64,000 bases of DNA from Amphiura filiformis (Eukaryota > Echinodermata > Ophiuroidea > Amphilepidida > Amphiuridae), in the NCBI RefSeq assembly GCF_039555335.1, contig NC_092637.1, positions 37,970,526 to 38,034,525 on the forward strand. Reading direction: 5' to 3'. This document shows, piece after piece, positions 1 to 14,100 of this stretch. Under the pieces are notes generated by a model. It saw nothing but the letters and a program-made list of their open reading frames with translations, searched no databases and had not been told where the DNA came from. The number at the start of each line of letters is the position of its first letter. Position 1 is the stretch's first letter. The translations under genes were made by a program, and so were the position numbers.

Positions 1-168
1 TATAGATAGGTAGGTGAATAATGCAAATCACGAAAATTGGCTGTATAATGTCTTATCGTATCTGTTAATGCAACATATTCATACTTATTTTATAATATCC
101 TCAGTTCTGGTTGGTTGTCGTGAAGAATCGACGTATGGTATTCGAGATCCAATGATTGGGGACTGCAG

Positions 169-3100
169 TATATATTTAGCTGAGAGTGGTTCTAACCTAG
201 ACAAATTGGATTTTCGTAAAATAATCCAATTGGCCCACAATCCTTTCGGCATAACACATGATCCTGAAACTGACGAAATTTATATCACGGAGCAAGGAAC
301 GCGGATCCTAAAAGTCCATGTAAATGGAGCAGCAGGCATAGAGACCGTCGTTGATTTAGAAGGACAAGGTATTGGTATAATTTTGTCAGATAAATTTTCT
401 TCATTACCAATACGATTTAAGAAACTTCTTTCCACTTCCAGTGACATGGAATATAACGCCTTCACGCCTTGCAGGATTGATTCATTTTTCTTCAAGGTGG
501 ATGCATTGATATTGGACAAGTGTTTCCGAGATGTTTAGCATTTTGTTTGTAATAAAAAAAAAAGTAGAAATTACAGAAATTCTTTGTCGCTTATGAAATA
601 GGTTAATAAATGCAGATAGATAGCTTGAGAGACAAGTGATTTTATGAACATTTATAATAATTCAAAATAACTAAATAATCAAAACTAAAGATATAGACCT
701 GATAGGAACATTACCCTTCTAATCTTCAGATAATTTTGAAAAGCGTTGATAATAAAAGCTCATCTTGGCTTGAAATCATCCAAAATCATGTCCATTTACC
801 TATCATCGCGCATTTAACCTTGTACCTAATACCCTCGAGCCCGGACCTTGGAATGGCTTTTATTGCGGTATCTGTCATTGTTGGTAGAATGTACTAATAT
901 TATTAATGTTTCGTCAGTCAAACAATTATAAATATATATGGCAACGATATTTTAAAGGCGCAGCATCTTTTTTTAGTCATATAGTACTTTCGGTGCCCGA
1001 AGAGGTACCGATGGCACTTTTTATCGTACCCTGAACATTTGTACAGTGCATTCGGTTTTTTTAATAACATGAAAAACAAACACTTTGCAACTGTTAATTA
1101 TTCTGCTTGATACAATTTATTATAAGAGTAATTTAAGAGTCATCGGTACCTAAGCGGGTACCGATAGTTCTATAGGACCAAATTATATGTGGTGCCTAAA
1201 CACTTACTGATCAAGCAGCTTCTTTGCTTTGTCAGACATCTAGAATGGTGTTTTTCTTTTTTGCTTTAATAACAAGATCCTCGTGGCATATGTATTAGTG
1301 GCGAGAAGCTTCTATGGACGGATTATATGAACGGCAAAATATATCTTGCTAATCTGAAAGGGTCGAATAGACGACAATTCATGGATACTAGCGACAACTA
1401 CTGGGGCATTGCATATGACAGTGGTAAAAGGTAAAATTTGTGTTGCTCTTGTTTTCTCACCCACATCCACTTATAATATATTTTGGTTTGCACATTATTC
1501 GGCGTGCGTGGCATAACCTAAAGTACTACTTTTGCGCACCTATATCCGCATTTATGCTGTAAAGATGAGAAAGACACATATTCATTATTGAAATGTTTCT
1601 TTCTTAAACCAATAATTGTGTATTTGGCAAAAGTGTTTAAAGATGCTTTATTTTTTACATATTTTATTTTTGTAACAAAATGATGATTATTATAAACCCG
1701 TATTTCGACTTAGTTTGGTGTACTGGGCAGACGATACACATGGCATCCGCAAGGCTGCTCTAGATGGGACTGACCAAGCTATCGTCATCGATGGAAACCC
1801 ATTTGGTATAACAATCGATTACGCAGGTAATTCGCGGCGTACTATGAATTTCTGGTATCATTTATTTTTCGTTTCATAGTACTGTGAGGGAAAATGGAAA
1901 TATGCGAGATAAGAGTTTTGCAATTTACACGGCGATGTACACTTACCGTGATCTGTGCGTAATCTGAGTGTCCTCACAAAAATAGTTTAATAATTTACAC
2001 AGCAATGTACACTTACCGTAATCTGGGTGTCCTCACAAAAATACAGAAACACTTTCTGCAATTTACACAGCAATGGACACTTACAATAATCTGGATGTCC
2101 TCACAAAAATACTTTTGCAATTTACACAGCAATGTACACTTACCATAATCTGGGTGTCCTCACAAAAACACTTTGTACAATTTATACAGCTATGTACACT
2201 TACCATAATCTGAGTGTCCTCACAGAAACACTTTGTGCAATTTACATTGCAATGCACACTTACCATAATCTGGGTGTCCTCACAAAAACACTTTGTGCAA
2301 TTTACACAGCAATGTACACTTACCATAATCTAGGTGTCCTCACAAAAACACTTTTGAAATTTACACAGCAAAGTACAATTAAAGTAATCTCGGTGTCCTC
2401 ACAAAAATAGTTTTATAATTTACACAGCAAAGTACACTTTTGCAATTTACACAGCAACATACACTTACATAATCTGGGTGTCCTCACAAAAACACTTTGT
2501 GCAATTTACACAGCAACGTACACTTACCGTAATCTGGGTGTCCTCTAAGAAACACTCTGTGCAAGTTACATAGCAAAGTATAATTAAAGTAATCTGGGTA
2601 TCCTCACAAAATGACTTTACAAATCTTGGTGTCCTCACGAGAAAAATCTTTGGAATTTACACAGCAATGTTTACTTATCGTAATTTGCTAAGAATGATGA
2701 GTGACAGTACGTAAGAAAGATGAGGTTATATAGACCGCATCCATGCCCCAGCCACATCACACAGAACCACTTTGTTCGAACATTTCACTGAGAGGATATT
2801 CTTGAAGAATGCCCTAACCAAACGGTGGCACTATCACGCAAACCTAGCCAACAGTACCGTCGGAAATGGCCGTGTTTTTTGAATGAAAAAAAAAAGTAAA
2901 TCCTGGATTATTCTGTTGACGAAAGTTATAGCTATAAGGTGGTCTAATACCCTGATTTTCGTCAGTACCCCTCTTCTTTTTTTTCTTGCAAGTTTATGAA
3001 GTACATTTATATGTTCATCATCTCATGTCCTGAACTTATAAAATATCTCTACCTACAATGTGTTTTTAAACCATTTTAGTATATCATTTTTGCCCTATAT

Positions 3101-5161
3101 ACTTTTTTTGTTTACCTGTTACTATGGGATTATAGTAACTCAGTATGTGTGCATCACTCATAACAAAACATAATTTATTCTATTTAAGTAGTACTTGAAT
3201 AGAATAAATTATATCCTTTGTTATACCATCTTCAGACTGTGATCAACTAGGCATGCTATATCTCTTCCTCAATGAATGGTATAGCAAATTTAATACTATA
3301 TAGCGTCTATCATGTGTTGTTTGGAAAAGAGATTTCTATAAGGTTATAGGTCATCATAGGTCAGGTTATAATCATCTGGTTGGGGTCAAATTTAGGCATC
3401 CATTTTGAAATACATGTAATATATCAACATAGCTGTAATGAGGCATCAATTTTGGTCTAGTTTGTCTTTTTACTGGATATATAATGCTATGATGGACAGA
3501 ATAACATTTCTTGGGAATAGATGTAAATGGTGAGTACAATTTAGATTGTCTAGTTGAAATGGATTGGACAAACCAATCAATTTTTGGTACCAAAATCACA
3601 CAAATGAAGCTTACGAAAAACTACCTAATCTGATGGTATAGGTGAAGAGAAATGCAATTTTTTTCAACATAACTGCAGTTTGGTTGTGGAAACTTTTTAC
3701 CTATGGCTTAATTAGGTTTCAGTGAAATAATGTCGCTAGTTAAAAATACAAAATATAGCTTAACATCGAAAATAGAAGCATTTTAACCAGTTCGTTTGTT
3801 GATAGGTGTGGAGCACTAAAAATCACCAAGTTCATCAAGTCATCAAGAACCACTTATTCCCATTTTACATATCAACATTATTTCTCTAGTGCGTTAGCAA
3901 CATGTATCCAAAATTTTAACGAAATCCGTTTATAGTAAGCTTTCCAAAATGAAGTGAATTTAAAACATCGGTGATGTACCACCTTTTGGCTTCTACCTGT
4001 AAAAGCATGTAAGCTACATTGATACCGATGCCACCAATAGAACGAGAAGATTTGCACCTTCATTTTGCATACTACTTTGTCCAATTTTATTTTCTCATTT
4101 CTTCACAAAATGCAAAAAAATGTAAAAAAATGCAATGGGTGTAGTACCCCCTTAACGATCGGAATTTTCTTTAATCCGTCATCTTCGAATGATAGCCGAA
4201 TTGGGATTTTAGCAAGGTAAACACGTTAAAAATTGTACAAAGCACTAACTATATTGTACTAGTGGTACTGTGGCATTTACAAACAATGCCAACCAACAGT
4301 ACAAATTTTAGGGCACTTTATGTACGCCCCTTGGACCCTAGGATAATAATAAATAATCGCTTAATTCTTAAAAGGTACATACGGCCCTGATGCATAACAG
4401 TAACACACTTGACGCAACGTTCCCGGAACCACCGCTAGGTGGCAGCACACGACGAAAGCTTTGATGGAACACCTTAATTACTTTCATATGGAAAAACCAG
4501 GTAATGCTCTGAGATGCCCGAGATATCTATGATGTAGCCACAATTTTGACATTGTAGCGCATGGAATGCCTTAGAATGGTTTCAAAAGGGTTGGAAACGC
4601 TGATAAATATACGAAACAGCATAGATCTGGGCCAAAAAAGTGCATTTAATCGACAGATCTAATAGATCCGTGACGTCTATACATGTACAGGTACCCGGGT
4701 ATAGCCCCCTTCATCTGGCCAGACGCCACCAACGGCATCTATCTCTAGTTCCGAAAAACTCTGGATTGATTGATTTGGTACTAATAGTATCTTCTAGAAT
4801 AGTTTGCTCCTTGTATAGAGCAAATTCACCAATAAACTTAATTAGTATATATAGGCCTACACAAACACTCACGTTATTTTAATTCTTCTAGAGAGGAAAC
4901 TGTATGCAGCGGGTTCACTTTCGTCGCATGGACCCATTGTGAAATACGACTTGGACACAGGGGAACAAAATGAAATCTTCAAAGCTAGTGATACAATACG
5001 CGACGTCACGATTCTCCATGATAGTTTACTGTTTGTGGAAAGGACTGGTGGTCTCAAGGCTATCCCAAAGGATGGAGGACAGGAATTGCCAATTGTCACC
5101 ACTGGTTTGGAGGCCTGTTATAATTTTTATAGCACACATGTAATGACCGGCAAGCGGACCG
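169..5161 (+). CDS. YWTD beta-propeller module of the receptor (exons 1-4)
   Basis: Four exons (169-368, 1277-1430, 1714-1826, 4892-5161) encode LDL-receptor class B repeats. Diagnostic blades are EIYITEQGTRILKVHVNG in exon 1, LLWTDYMNGKIYLANLKG in exon 2, LVYWADDTHGIRKAALDG in exon 3 and KLYAAGSLSSHGPIVKYDL in exon 4. The pattern is a Y/W-x-(T/A/E)-D-like core followed by I/V-x-(K/R/L)-(V/A)-x-L-x-G. Exon 4 carries about two blades and ends with a Cys (LEACYNF). Counting blades gives five to six, so the propeller nearly closes within the window. Family knowledge: such propellers bind protein ligands extracellularly, as in LDLR, LRP and nidogen. No LDLa or EGF modules are visible in the window; they could precede it. 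Confidence 0.85.
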
Positions 5162-8100
5162 GTAAGTGATTTGTGAGTAATCTAAGGTAGGAAGGTTGAA
5201 ATTCAAAATCCCTCTTTTAATTTGAGCACCATTTTTATAATTATATGCGTGCTCGTCAACTAGCTTCCATCGGACAGGCAATGACCGTCTTTTATCAAAT
5301 GATCCTTACAATACAATCCGTGACGATATAGAGACAAAAACCATCAATCAACATGGAGACAATGGACGTTTTTGACGTAGGTAGGAACAGATTTATAAAT
5401 TAAATTTCAATTGTGTCTTTAGTAGGAGCAAAATCTTTGCTCTGGTCCGCCAAATATTATTTTTATTGTTTATTTATTTGTTTACGTTTTTTTTTTAACT
5501 ATCATGTATGTATCATTTAATTTCTTGGTCAAAGGTAACTCGACAAATTACTCACCAAATGCTTACCAATTGGCGTTTCAAGATCTTGAGAATAAAGCAA
5601 AAACCTTGAAGGTACGATACCTAACACCAGAGTAGAACTACTACCTAGCGAATTAATCAAAATAATTAGTCTATATAAACAAAACTGCGCATAATATATT
5701 AAACATATTAAATTAAATATCAAATCAAAAACAACATTCACCATTAGCCTAACGGAAAGTTAACACTTAAGATGAAGCAGTGATACTTATAAGGTAAAAC
5801 GAGTTTCGTTTTCAAATCTTTGTGATATTTTTGTTGTTGTTGTTTTTTCAAGGACGAGACTGTAGATGACTTCTTGCGCACATGGGAAAGACTGAATTCA
5901 ATTTTTCCTGAACTTGAAGGACATACGACGCAAATGAAAAGCACATACTTTGGTAATTGTTTTAAAATGGCAAATGCTTTCCAATGGGCGTTTCAATAAC
6001 TTATGAATACATCAAAAACATCAAAATAGCGAGTAATTAGAAACTAGTTTTTTAGAATGTTGAAACTGTAGTTATTAACATTTCATTGTTTGTTGTAGAA
6101 ATCTACTATGAAACCCAATTCACACTCCCTGTGAAGGAGATTAAGGTCATGTCTTCCATAGGGGGTGTATGGATTTAAAAAACTGACATATGAATTCTTA
6201 ACCCCGAAACACTAAAAAAATAGGTCCTGCTCTACAGCTTTTCTTTTCAAATAAGGCAAACATTATCTTAGACTTTTTGTATTTCTCCGATTCAGTTTGT
6301 AAAATTGACTTTCATAATGCAGGAACACTGGCGGTGTAAAATTTGTTTTGCGGGATGAAGGAAGTAAATTTATGAGGTATAAAAAAGTCGGGATTAAAGA
6401 TACTAGTCGCCTCTGACCAGTCCGGTCCGACTGCCTACCCAGGAAACATTATTGCCCGGGCCAGGCAGTATGTTGTCTGCGCAGGCAACATAGACTTTGG
6501 TAACTCTTCCGAATTTGGCAGACTAAGCCCTAAATTGTTCATGGTGGTTTTATAAAAAATCGGGGGAAATTTTTCTTGTACACACATAAGCTACATATAA
6601 TTTGAATGTTAACAGGAGAAAAAATATTTCACCAGGAGGAAATAATTTAAATAGCAAAACAACTTCTTACGGTTTTTTGAAAATTTAATTTAAATATGTA
6701 AATTACCTTTATTCTAATTCAAATTGATGAAAAATACCGCTGATTGTACATCCATTGATAATATTATATATTTAACCTGCTTCTTTTCTATAAACCAAGA
6801 AATACCGGTCAAAGTATGCTCTATTTGAAATAGAGCATTGCATTGTGTGAACATATTGCCTGCCCAGGGCCGGACTGCTGACGTCACCTGTCAAACTCAG
6901 GCACGGTTTGTTTAAGATTTGTTACGATGATTAAAATGTCTGGACTCACTGGAAACACAATGTGCCCTATGGTTAGTTTTTCCCCTTCAACGTACAAATC
7001 GTCTCAAAAGTCATGTCTAGAAAAGGTGCATTTTGCCTTGTAAGAATACCAAAATCGTTTGCCATTTTTTCTTTTTCTCCGGTGAAAGCACTCACCAGAT
7101 TAATCAACCTCCCTGCTACGTGCCACTAACCAATCATGGACCATGGGGAGTTTGATTGACAGATTCATCAGACGCGAACTATTATTTTTAATCCCGACTT
7201 TTATTATATTGATCACGAGATTGATTGCCTTTCTCTATTTCAACTACAAATACTGATGTGGGAAATCGAAGTAATGATATCAGGACCGCGACACTCCGGC
7301 ACTTGTTGGAAGACATCTAGTACAGCAGACAGTACATGTACAATGTGATTTTCTCATTTATAATTAGGATGACGTCATTGCCAGAGCTTGTTTATTTGTT
7401 CATTAGAATGATTGACAGCGGTGGGCGGACTTATTACTCTTTTTTTTGTGAGCGGTACAAAAAATGTGATTCTCTAATAAATTATAGGTCAAGGTAGGTC
7501 AATTCGGACGTCTCTTCCCCAGACCTCTATGTAGGACTCTATGGTATCTTCTCATTACACGTTCATAGTAAGACTTGGCCGGCGACGACGCTTGCGAATT
7601 GCCTGTCTTTAACTGCGGTATAGCATGGTATACGCCGTAGAACTGACGTAGTTAATCGGATTAACTACCATAGCAATAGATGAATACAATTTTGACTATA
7701 CCGCCCTGCACTACAACGTTCACGCGGTACCGATGCATTGAACCATAGATGTCAAAGAAAGGCTAATCACTCGCACCTGTAAGATAAGTATCTTTGAAAA
7801 GAAGGTATTGTGTTCAATATATGTTTGCTGACATGCAAGGGTGATTAGTGCAATCTGCTTGTAGTGCAGGGCGGTCTATTCAAAAATTGTATTCATCTAT
7901 TGCTATGGTAGTTAATCCGATTATGACGTCACTTCTACGGCGTATAGGCAGTTGTAGAAAGTGTCTTATCTCATTATTATAGGATCTCTGATGATATTGT
8001 CTTTTAATTGTAATACCTCCCATTGCACAGGTTAACCAGAAACATGGGTTTGTGGAAATAAGCTCTTCAGATACTGATATGGAAATCGAAGTAATGATAT

Positions 8101-11100
8101 TGTCTTTTAATTGTAACTTACAGACGTCCAAATATTTGGATCTAGTCGTCAGCAAGGAAATACCTGGAATATTGAACTTGCTGCTGACAATAAAGAATAT
8201 GAGTTCAAGATGAGTTTCCCTGAAGATGCTTGGGAACAAAGTGCAGGTATATCTAAATTTATTGGTTGCGTTAAGGGCTGGGGTATGAACGTTTGGACAG
8301 TATTTATTGTGGGACATTAGAGCACATCAGACATATCGAATTGCATTCTGAATACGAAGAATGTCATTCTGATATCAAATAATTTTGATTTTTGAAATTC
8401 GCAATTTAATACACATTTTATGGCAAATCATTAAAATTGATATTTTGATATTTAACAGTACTTGAAGTAAACTTTATAAATCTGATGATTTATACTTAAA
8501 GTGTATGTAGGTGGAATGAAAAGCCGACGATCAATTGAAAATTTTGACCTTTCGTATTGAAGATATGGATTTTTTTTCCCAAAACACCAAAAAAATTAGG
8601 TCTTTTGGGAAAAAATCCATATCTTCAATATGAAAGGTCAACATTTTCAATTGACCGTCGGCTTTTCCTCCCTGCTACATACACTTTAAGAATATGTCAT
8701 TAGATTTATATAATTTACTTCGAGGACTGTTATATATCAAAATTTGAAAAATATCAAATTTTTATAATTTGTCGTAAAATTTGTATTATATTGTGATTTT
8801 CAAAAATGAAAATTATTTGATATCAGAAAGACATGCTTCGTATTCAGAATGCAATTCGATAGGTCTGAGGTGCTCTCATGTCCCACAAAAAATACTGTCG
8901 AAACGCAATAAACGCTCATTTTAGATCCCTTAATATATTGTGTAAGGATTATTAAGTTTTTTATTAACATTTTGCTGTAGGTTAGATAATGCTGATTGGC
9001 GAAAAAATATGAGATAAAACCATGTAGGCCAGGCTAAGTATCTTTAATAGTTTTGGATACTTTTTAAACTTTTCGGTACCATAATATGTCTACAATGTTA
9101 TTTTCCTCGACAGAAAACAACTTCGTGGCCTCAGTTCTAAAATTAGATTTCAAATCCAAAGAGTTCATTAGCATGACTGGCAAAAAGTATGTGATAGGAA
9201 GTCGGATTCTCTCAATGAACATGTTTGATAGCAACAAAGTCACAGTATCATACCCGACGAAGAAAAGATTCAATGTCACCTTCAGTCTTCTACCGGTATG
9301 TCACTGTGTGTTACGAAATGTAACACACACACTAAATGTAACACACAGATTTATAGTAAAAGATAATAAATAAATAGATAATAATTTACATTATGGTGAG
9401 CTGTGTAGAGGATAAAGGAACAAAATCGTTAACTAAAATAATTTTGTTTTACATGTAGGATGAGTCAAGAGAGCCTTCGTGTCAGTTCTTGACATCAACT
9501 GGGTGAGTATTGAACCTACCTACATTGAGTGAGAACACAAATCGGCCTCATACTAGTGGGGCCCTCCTCATTTTGATCCCACTATAATGTGAGTGAGGCC
9601 AAATCCTCAAGTTCTATCCCATTAAATGCGCCCAGTCTCATTCACTAATAGTGTTTACTCATCTTGGGATCTATAGACAGTGAATTTGGTCTGAGCCACA
9701 AAAGGCTTCTTGCGTAAGTAGTAAATAGCCCAGGGAAATCACAAATCATATATTAAGTAAATATGCAAACTACAGTATTTACTCAGGTGAATACAATCCC
9801 TGCGACCCAACACCAAATGGACTCACTCTGCCCGCAGCCTTCAACATACTAGGACTACCCAAGATGAAGCCAACCTGGGAACTGATGAGTTCAGGTGATG
9901 CGTCCAAAGAAAATGTATGGAGTGAGCTCAGAGTGAGACCGGCCCCACATTAGTGAGGCAGATTTATGTTCTCTTACCTTAGAATGTTCAACATTACTAA
10001 TATGTGATGCGATCAAGCAAAATCAGTCGGAACTTGGAAAAATTAAATTGGTAGCTTCTTATAGAATATAAAAAGGCATTTAAAAAGCTGCATTTGACAG
10101 AAAACCCCAATGAAATTGAACAACCAGTTCCAAAGATATGATCAATTTAAGAGTTTCCAAAGCAAAAGGAAACAATAGGAAATATTTCCCTTGTCTGGCT
10201 ATATCTCAAAATCGTTATTTCCGAGCTCCGACCGATTTTACTTGATCGCATCACATATATCACAGGGTCAATAAGAAAAATATAGCTTTTCAATGACACC
10301 AAAGGCTCCATTTGGATGGCGAATAAAGGGAAAGGTTGCTGATCGCACCATCCTCCTCAAATCAAGACCAATTAAGTTTGGGTACAGGGCGTTAGTCCGA
10401 CACGCCGCTAGTCCGACACTCCGCTAGTCCGACACGCCGCTAGTCCGAATCTGAAATGCACTGCACCAGTCCGACACGCCGCTAGTCCGAATTTAAAATA
10501 CAGTCTGCCAGTCCGGCACGCCGCTAGTCCGAAATTGAAAACCACTGCGCTAGTCCGAAATTGAAAACCACTGCGCTAGTCCGAATCTGGAAAACACTAC
10601 GCTAGTCCAAAATTGAAAACCATTGCGCTAGTCCGAATTTGAAAAGCACTGCGCTAGTCCGAATTTGAATTGTGATTTTGGGGAAACACTGCGCTAGTCT
10701 GATATTCGGACTAGCGCAGTGTTTTTCAGATTCGGACTAGCGCTGTAGTTTTCAGTTTCGGACTAGCGCCATGGTTTTTAGTTTCGGACTAGCGCAGTGT
10801 CGGATTGAAGAAGTGTTTTCCAAATTAGGACTAGCGCAGTGTATTTCGGATTCGGACTAGCGGCGTGTCGGACTGTTGCAGTGGTTTTAATTTTCGGACT
10901 AACGCGTGCTTTTTTTTCGGACTAGCGCCGTGCTTTTCATTTTCGGACTGACGCACCTCTAAGTATAGGGAATTTGTGTTGTCGGACTAGCGGCGTATCG
11001 GACTGAGCGGTGAACCCCGTAACTTTGAGCATGCACACTTAGGCTCTAGAGAAATTTGATTTTGTTCTATATGACGAAGTAAAACGGGGCAATTCCAGAT

Positions 11101-14100
11101 AATCCACAAAGTTCTTGAGCCGCATTCAACATTTGTGATCATGATGTTTTTATTAAGGGTCCATGTCGCTCACTATAAACTAAACAACAACATTTTAAGG
11201 TGATGCCCATGTTTTTTCAGTGATTATATACACTACATCAAAAGGCAACACAAGTTCCGTTGGATTTGTAGATTAATGTTATAAAATGTGACCATACGGC
11301 ACGAATGAGCCGTAAATTCCCTACATTGTATTCTGAGTTACAGTGTAAAATGTACATGAAGGTCGTATTCATCGGTACCGCTAGCAGGCACGACATCTAT
11401 CTCATTTTATAGTCAAACACCAATCAATAATTCTATTGTTGAAAAGGATAATAAGCTTCTACCTTAGGTACATGTAGCTATAGAATATTTAATAGCTCTG
11501 GTCTTTGTTTGCTTTGGTTAAATCCTGTTCAAGTGGTGGGTTACCAGGTATTGTATTTTGTATAGGTATGTATAACCAACAATTAACAATGGGATAACTT
11601 TCTTGAAGCTCGTTGACATGGGGATGATTTGAAATGACCGCCAATTATGACTATTTGATATTTATTGCCAGAAATGTGGAGAAAGGGACACATGTAGAAA
11701 CGAGAAAAGCTACCATTTTGTTGAAGGAGCAAAGTTCAAAAACCATAACCCCACTTCTGGATATCATTTGAAGTCAAATAATATACCATTTTAAAGCTTA
11801 TGATGTATATTTTCTAAACACGAAATAAAACAAAATTGAACGGGGAGGAATATACGGCTCATTCGCCGTGTACGGTCACAAATGTCATAAAACTGACCAT
11901 TCTGGTCATTTCAAGAGGATCCACTGCTGTATTGCAAAAAGTTTGCTTTAAATAAAAACCAATCATTTTGATATGGCCATTGAAATAATACAACTTTAAA
12001 TTACTAATAATTATCTAATGATATCAAAAATTTAGACCGATATAATGTTGTATGATTTGTCTAAGATCGTGGTCCCAAAAAGGATGCAATGTTAGTGGAT
12101 ACAACGACAGTCACGTGACATGTAGCTGCGATCATATGACTAGTTTTGCAGTGCTGATGCAGGTTGTTGAGGTAAGTTGATTTGTATCATTTATTATGCG
12201 CCCTAACATATAATTATTACATTCAAATTTAATAAAAATACATTTTTCTAGTTTAACAAAACGTTGGTGTCTACCTTAACTTGTGAATTTATACTTTATT
12301 CCTAAATAAACGCAAAGCTTAGTGTTTATTGGGCAACTTCATAATTTATTATTTTGCATTTTAGCTCAAAATCAAGCCGTTTACCGAGATAAGAAAAAAT
12401 TGTGCTGGGCAAGTCTTGTCGATTTGTGCTTGGTGTTCGTCGCCCTCCCGGTAAGAGACGTCTGACCCCTCCTTATAAGCTACTGAGAAATGCCTGTAAA
12501 AATTGTAAAACGTTGATAAAGAAAACAGTAACAACAACAACAACATTATAATTTTTATTTTATCACTTTTGCTTGATTTCAGGTTAAGATATCAGCTCCT
12601 CACCAGAGGGCGTTATCTGTCTTAACCAATCTTCTTTTACCTGTATCCATTCTGTGTCTGGCCGCTACGCTCGTATCGTTTAAAATTCGCAAGTAAGTTA
12701 TGTGTTTTCTCTTCATAATAACCGTAGTTAGCCTTTTACCACCTTTAAGGGCTGATTCGATTTGAATGTAATTTACATGAAATACAATACAAATAACCCT
12801 AACAATCCTAATTATTTCATTAGAAAAAGTTAAAGGACACCCCCATTCACCCATGTATGGTCACGGTTGTTTGATGTATATAGAGATGGCTTCATTATTA
12901 ACTAAATACAAACTATAGATGGCGCTATTTATCCTAAATCATATTTCTTTATTTGCAAGGGGTAGGTGATTAATACTGCCATTTAAACAGCTGGAATAGG
13001 TGAAACAAGCAACAAGGGAATTTTATAAACATATTTTATCAAACAATAGAAGGAGTTGTTTGTATTAAAAGCTTGAAAGAGTAATTTTCCAGTAACTAAA
13101 TAGCGCCACCAAATAAAAAACCGACATTGATGTAATTTCAACCAAGGATTTCACTGTGGATGACGGCGTGCTGCCAGTCCTGTATTCACTATTTATAAAT
13201 AGCTATTTATAAATCACCTTAGGGTACATGGGCGCGCGCAGCTATTACACAACATCCATTGCTCTCTATCAAGAATTTATATATTGCTATTTATAAATAG
13301 TGAATACAATTCATTCATAAAAAAATATCAAACTCACTCGATAGTATCGACCATAAAGTATAATATTCTATACGTACCATGCAATATTCATAAATATTAG
13401 TCATTTGGCAAATACGCAAATACGCAAATACGCAAATATTATACATTTACGCTAGTAATTCACAGCACACAGCATAAGTCAGTATTGAATCCGTCTTGCT
13501 GTCTTTGTTGGCCCGGGGGCCCTAGCTGTATGGTTAAAAGTGATTTTCACGGGCTTTGAGCCGAGGAGCACGTCTTATTATCTATAACCGTAGTTTGAAG
13601 TACACTTCTCCAGATTGCTTGTTATAAATCTTTACCAAAGGCAGGCCTAATATCACTTTACCTATTCCCGGTACCTCCGCAGGATTTACAAGAAGACGCA
13701 AACAATTATCCATATCAACCTAGCGGTATCGCTACTTCTTGCACAACTTTTGTTCGTCAGTGGAATCAATGCAAAATCCAAGGTAAATAAGAGTCGGTTT
13801 TAAAAAGGCGCTGTGGAATAATTCAACCAATACATTTTTACTAATGTCAGATAAAATCATAGTGCTTTGATATATCTTGGTGTTATAAACCTGGTGTTAA
13901 ATTTAGGCCTGATATTGTGTCTTTTACTGTAAGATTTTTGATTTTTACAGCCCTGAACTTCGCCAATGAGCTTTTCAAAACAACTCTCCTGTATCGAAGT
14001 GAGGTCACGTATTTAGCCAGTTTTGAAGATTTTCCACGTCCAAAGTTTAAGCAGCATGTTAAGTCAAAATTTTAGTCAAAATCAAAAGCGGGCTGTTTGA

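Noticed and set aside
2081..2410. Overlapping open frames on both strands with repeating Cys-rich or YHNLGVLT peptides
   Set aside because: They are direct translations of the 60-bp minisatellite; the period is a multiple of three and lacks stops by chance.
12365..12450. Possible extra receptor exon with good acceptor and GTAAGAG donor
   Set aside because: It is 86 nt and would break the frame between the GPS exon (phase 0) and the TM1 exon (phase 0); its peptide does not fit the GPS-TM1 linker. Skipping it gives a perfect family match.
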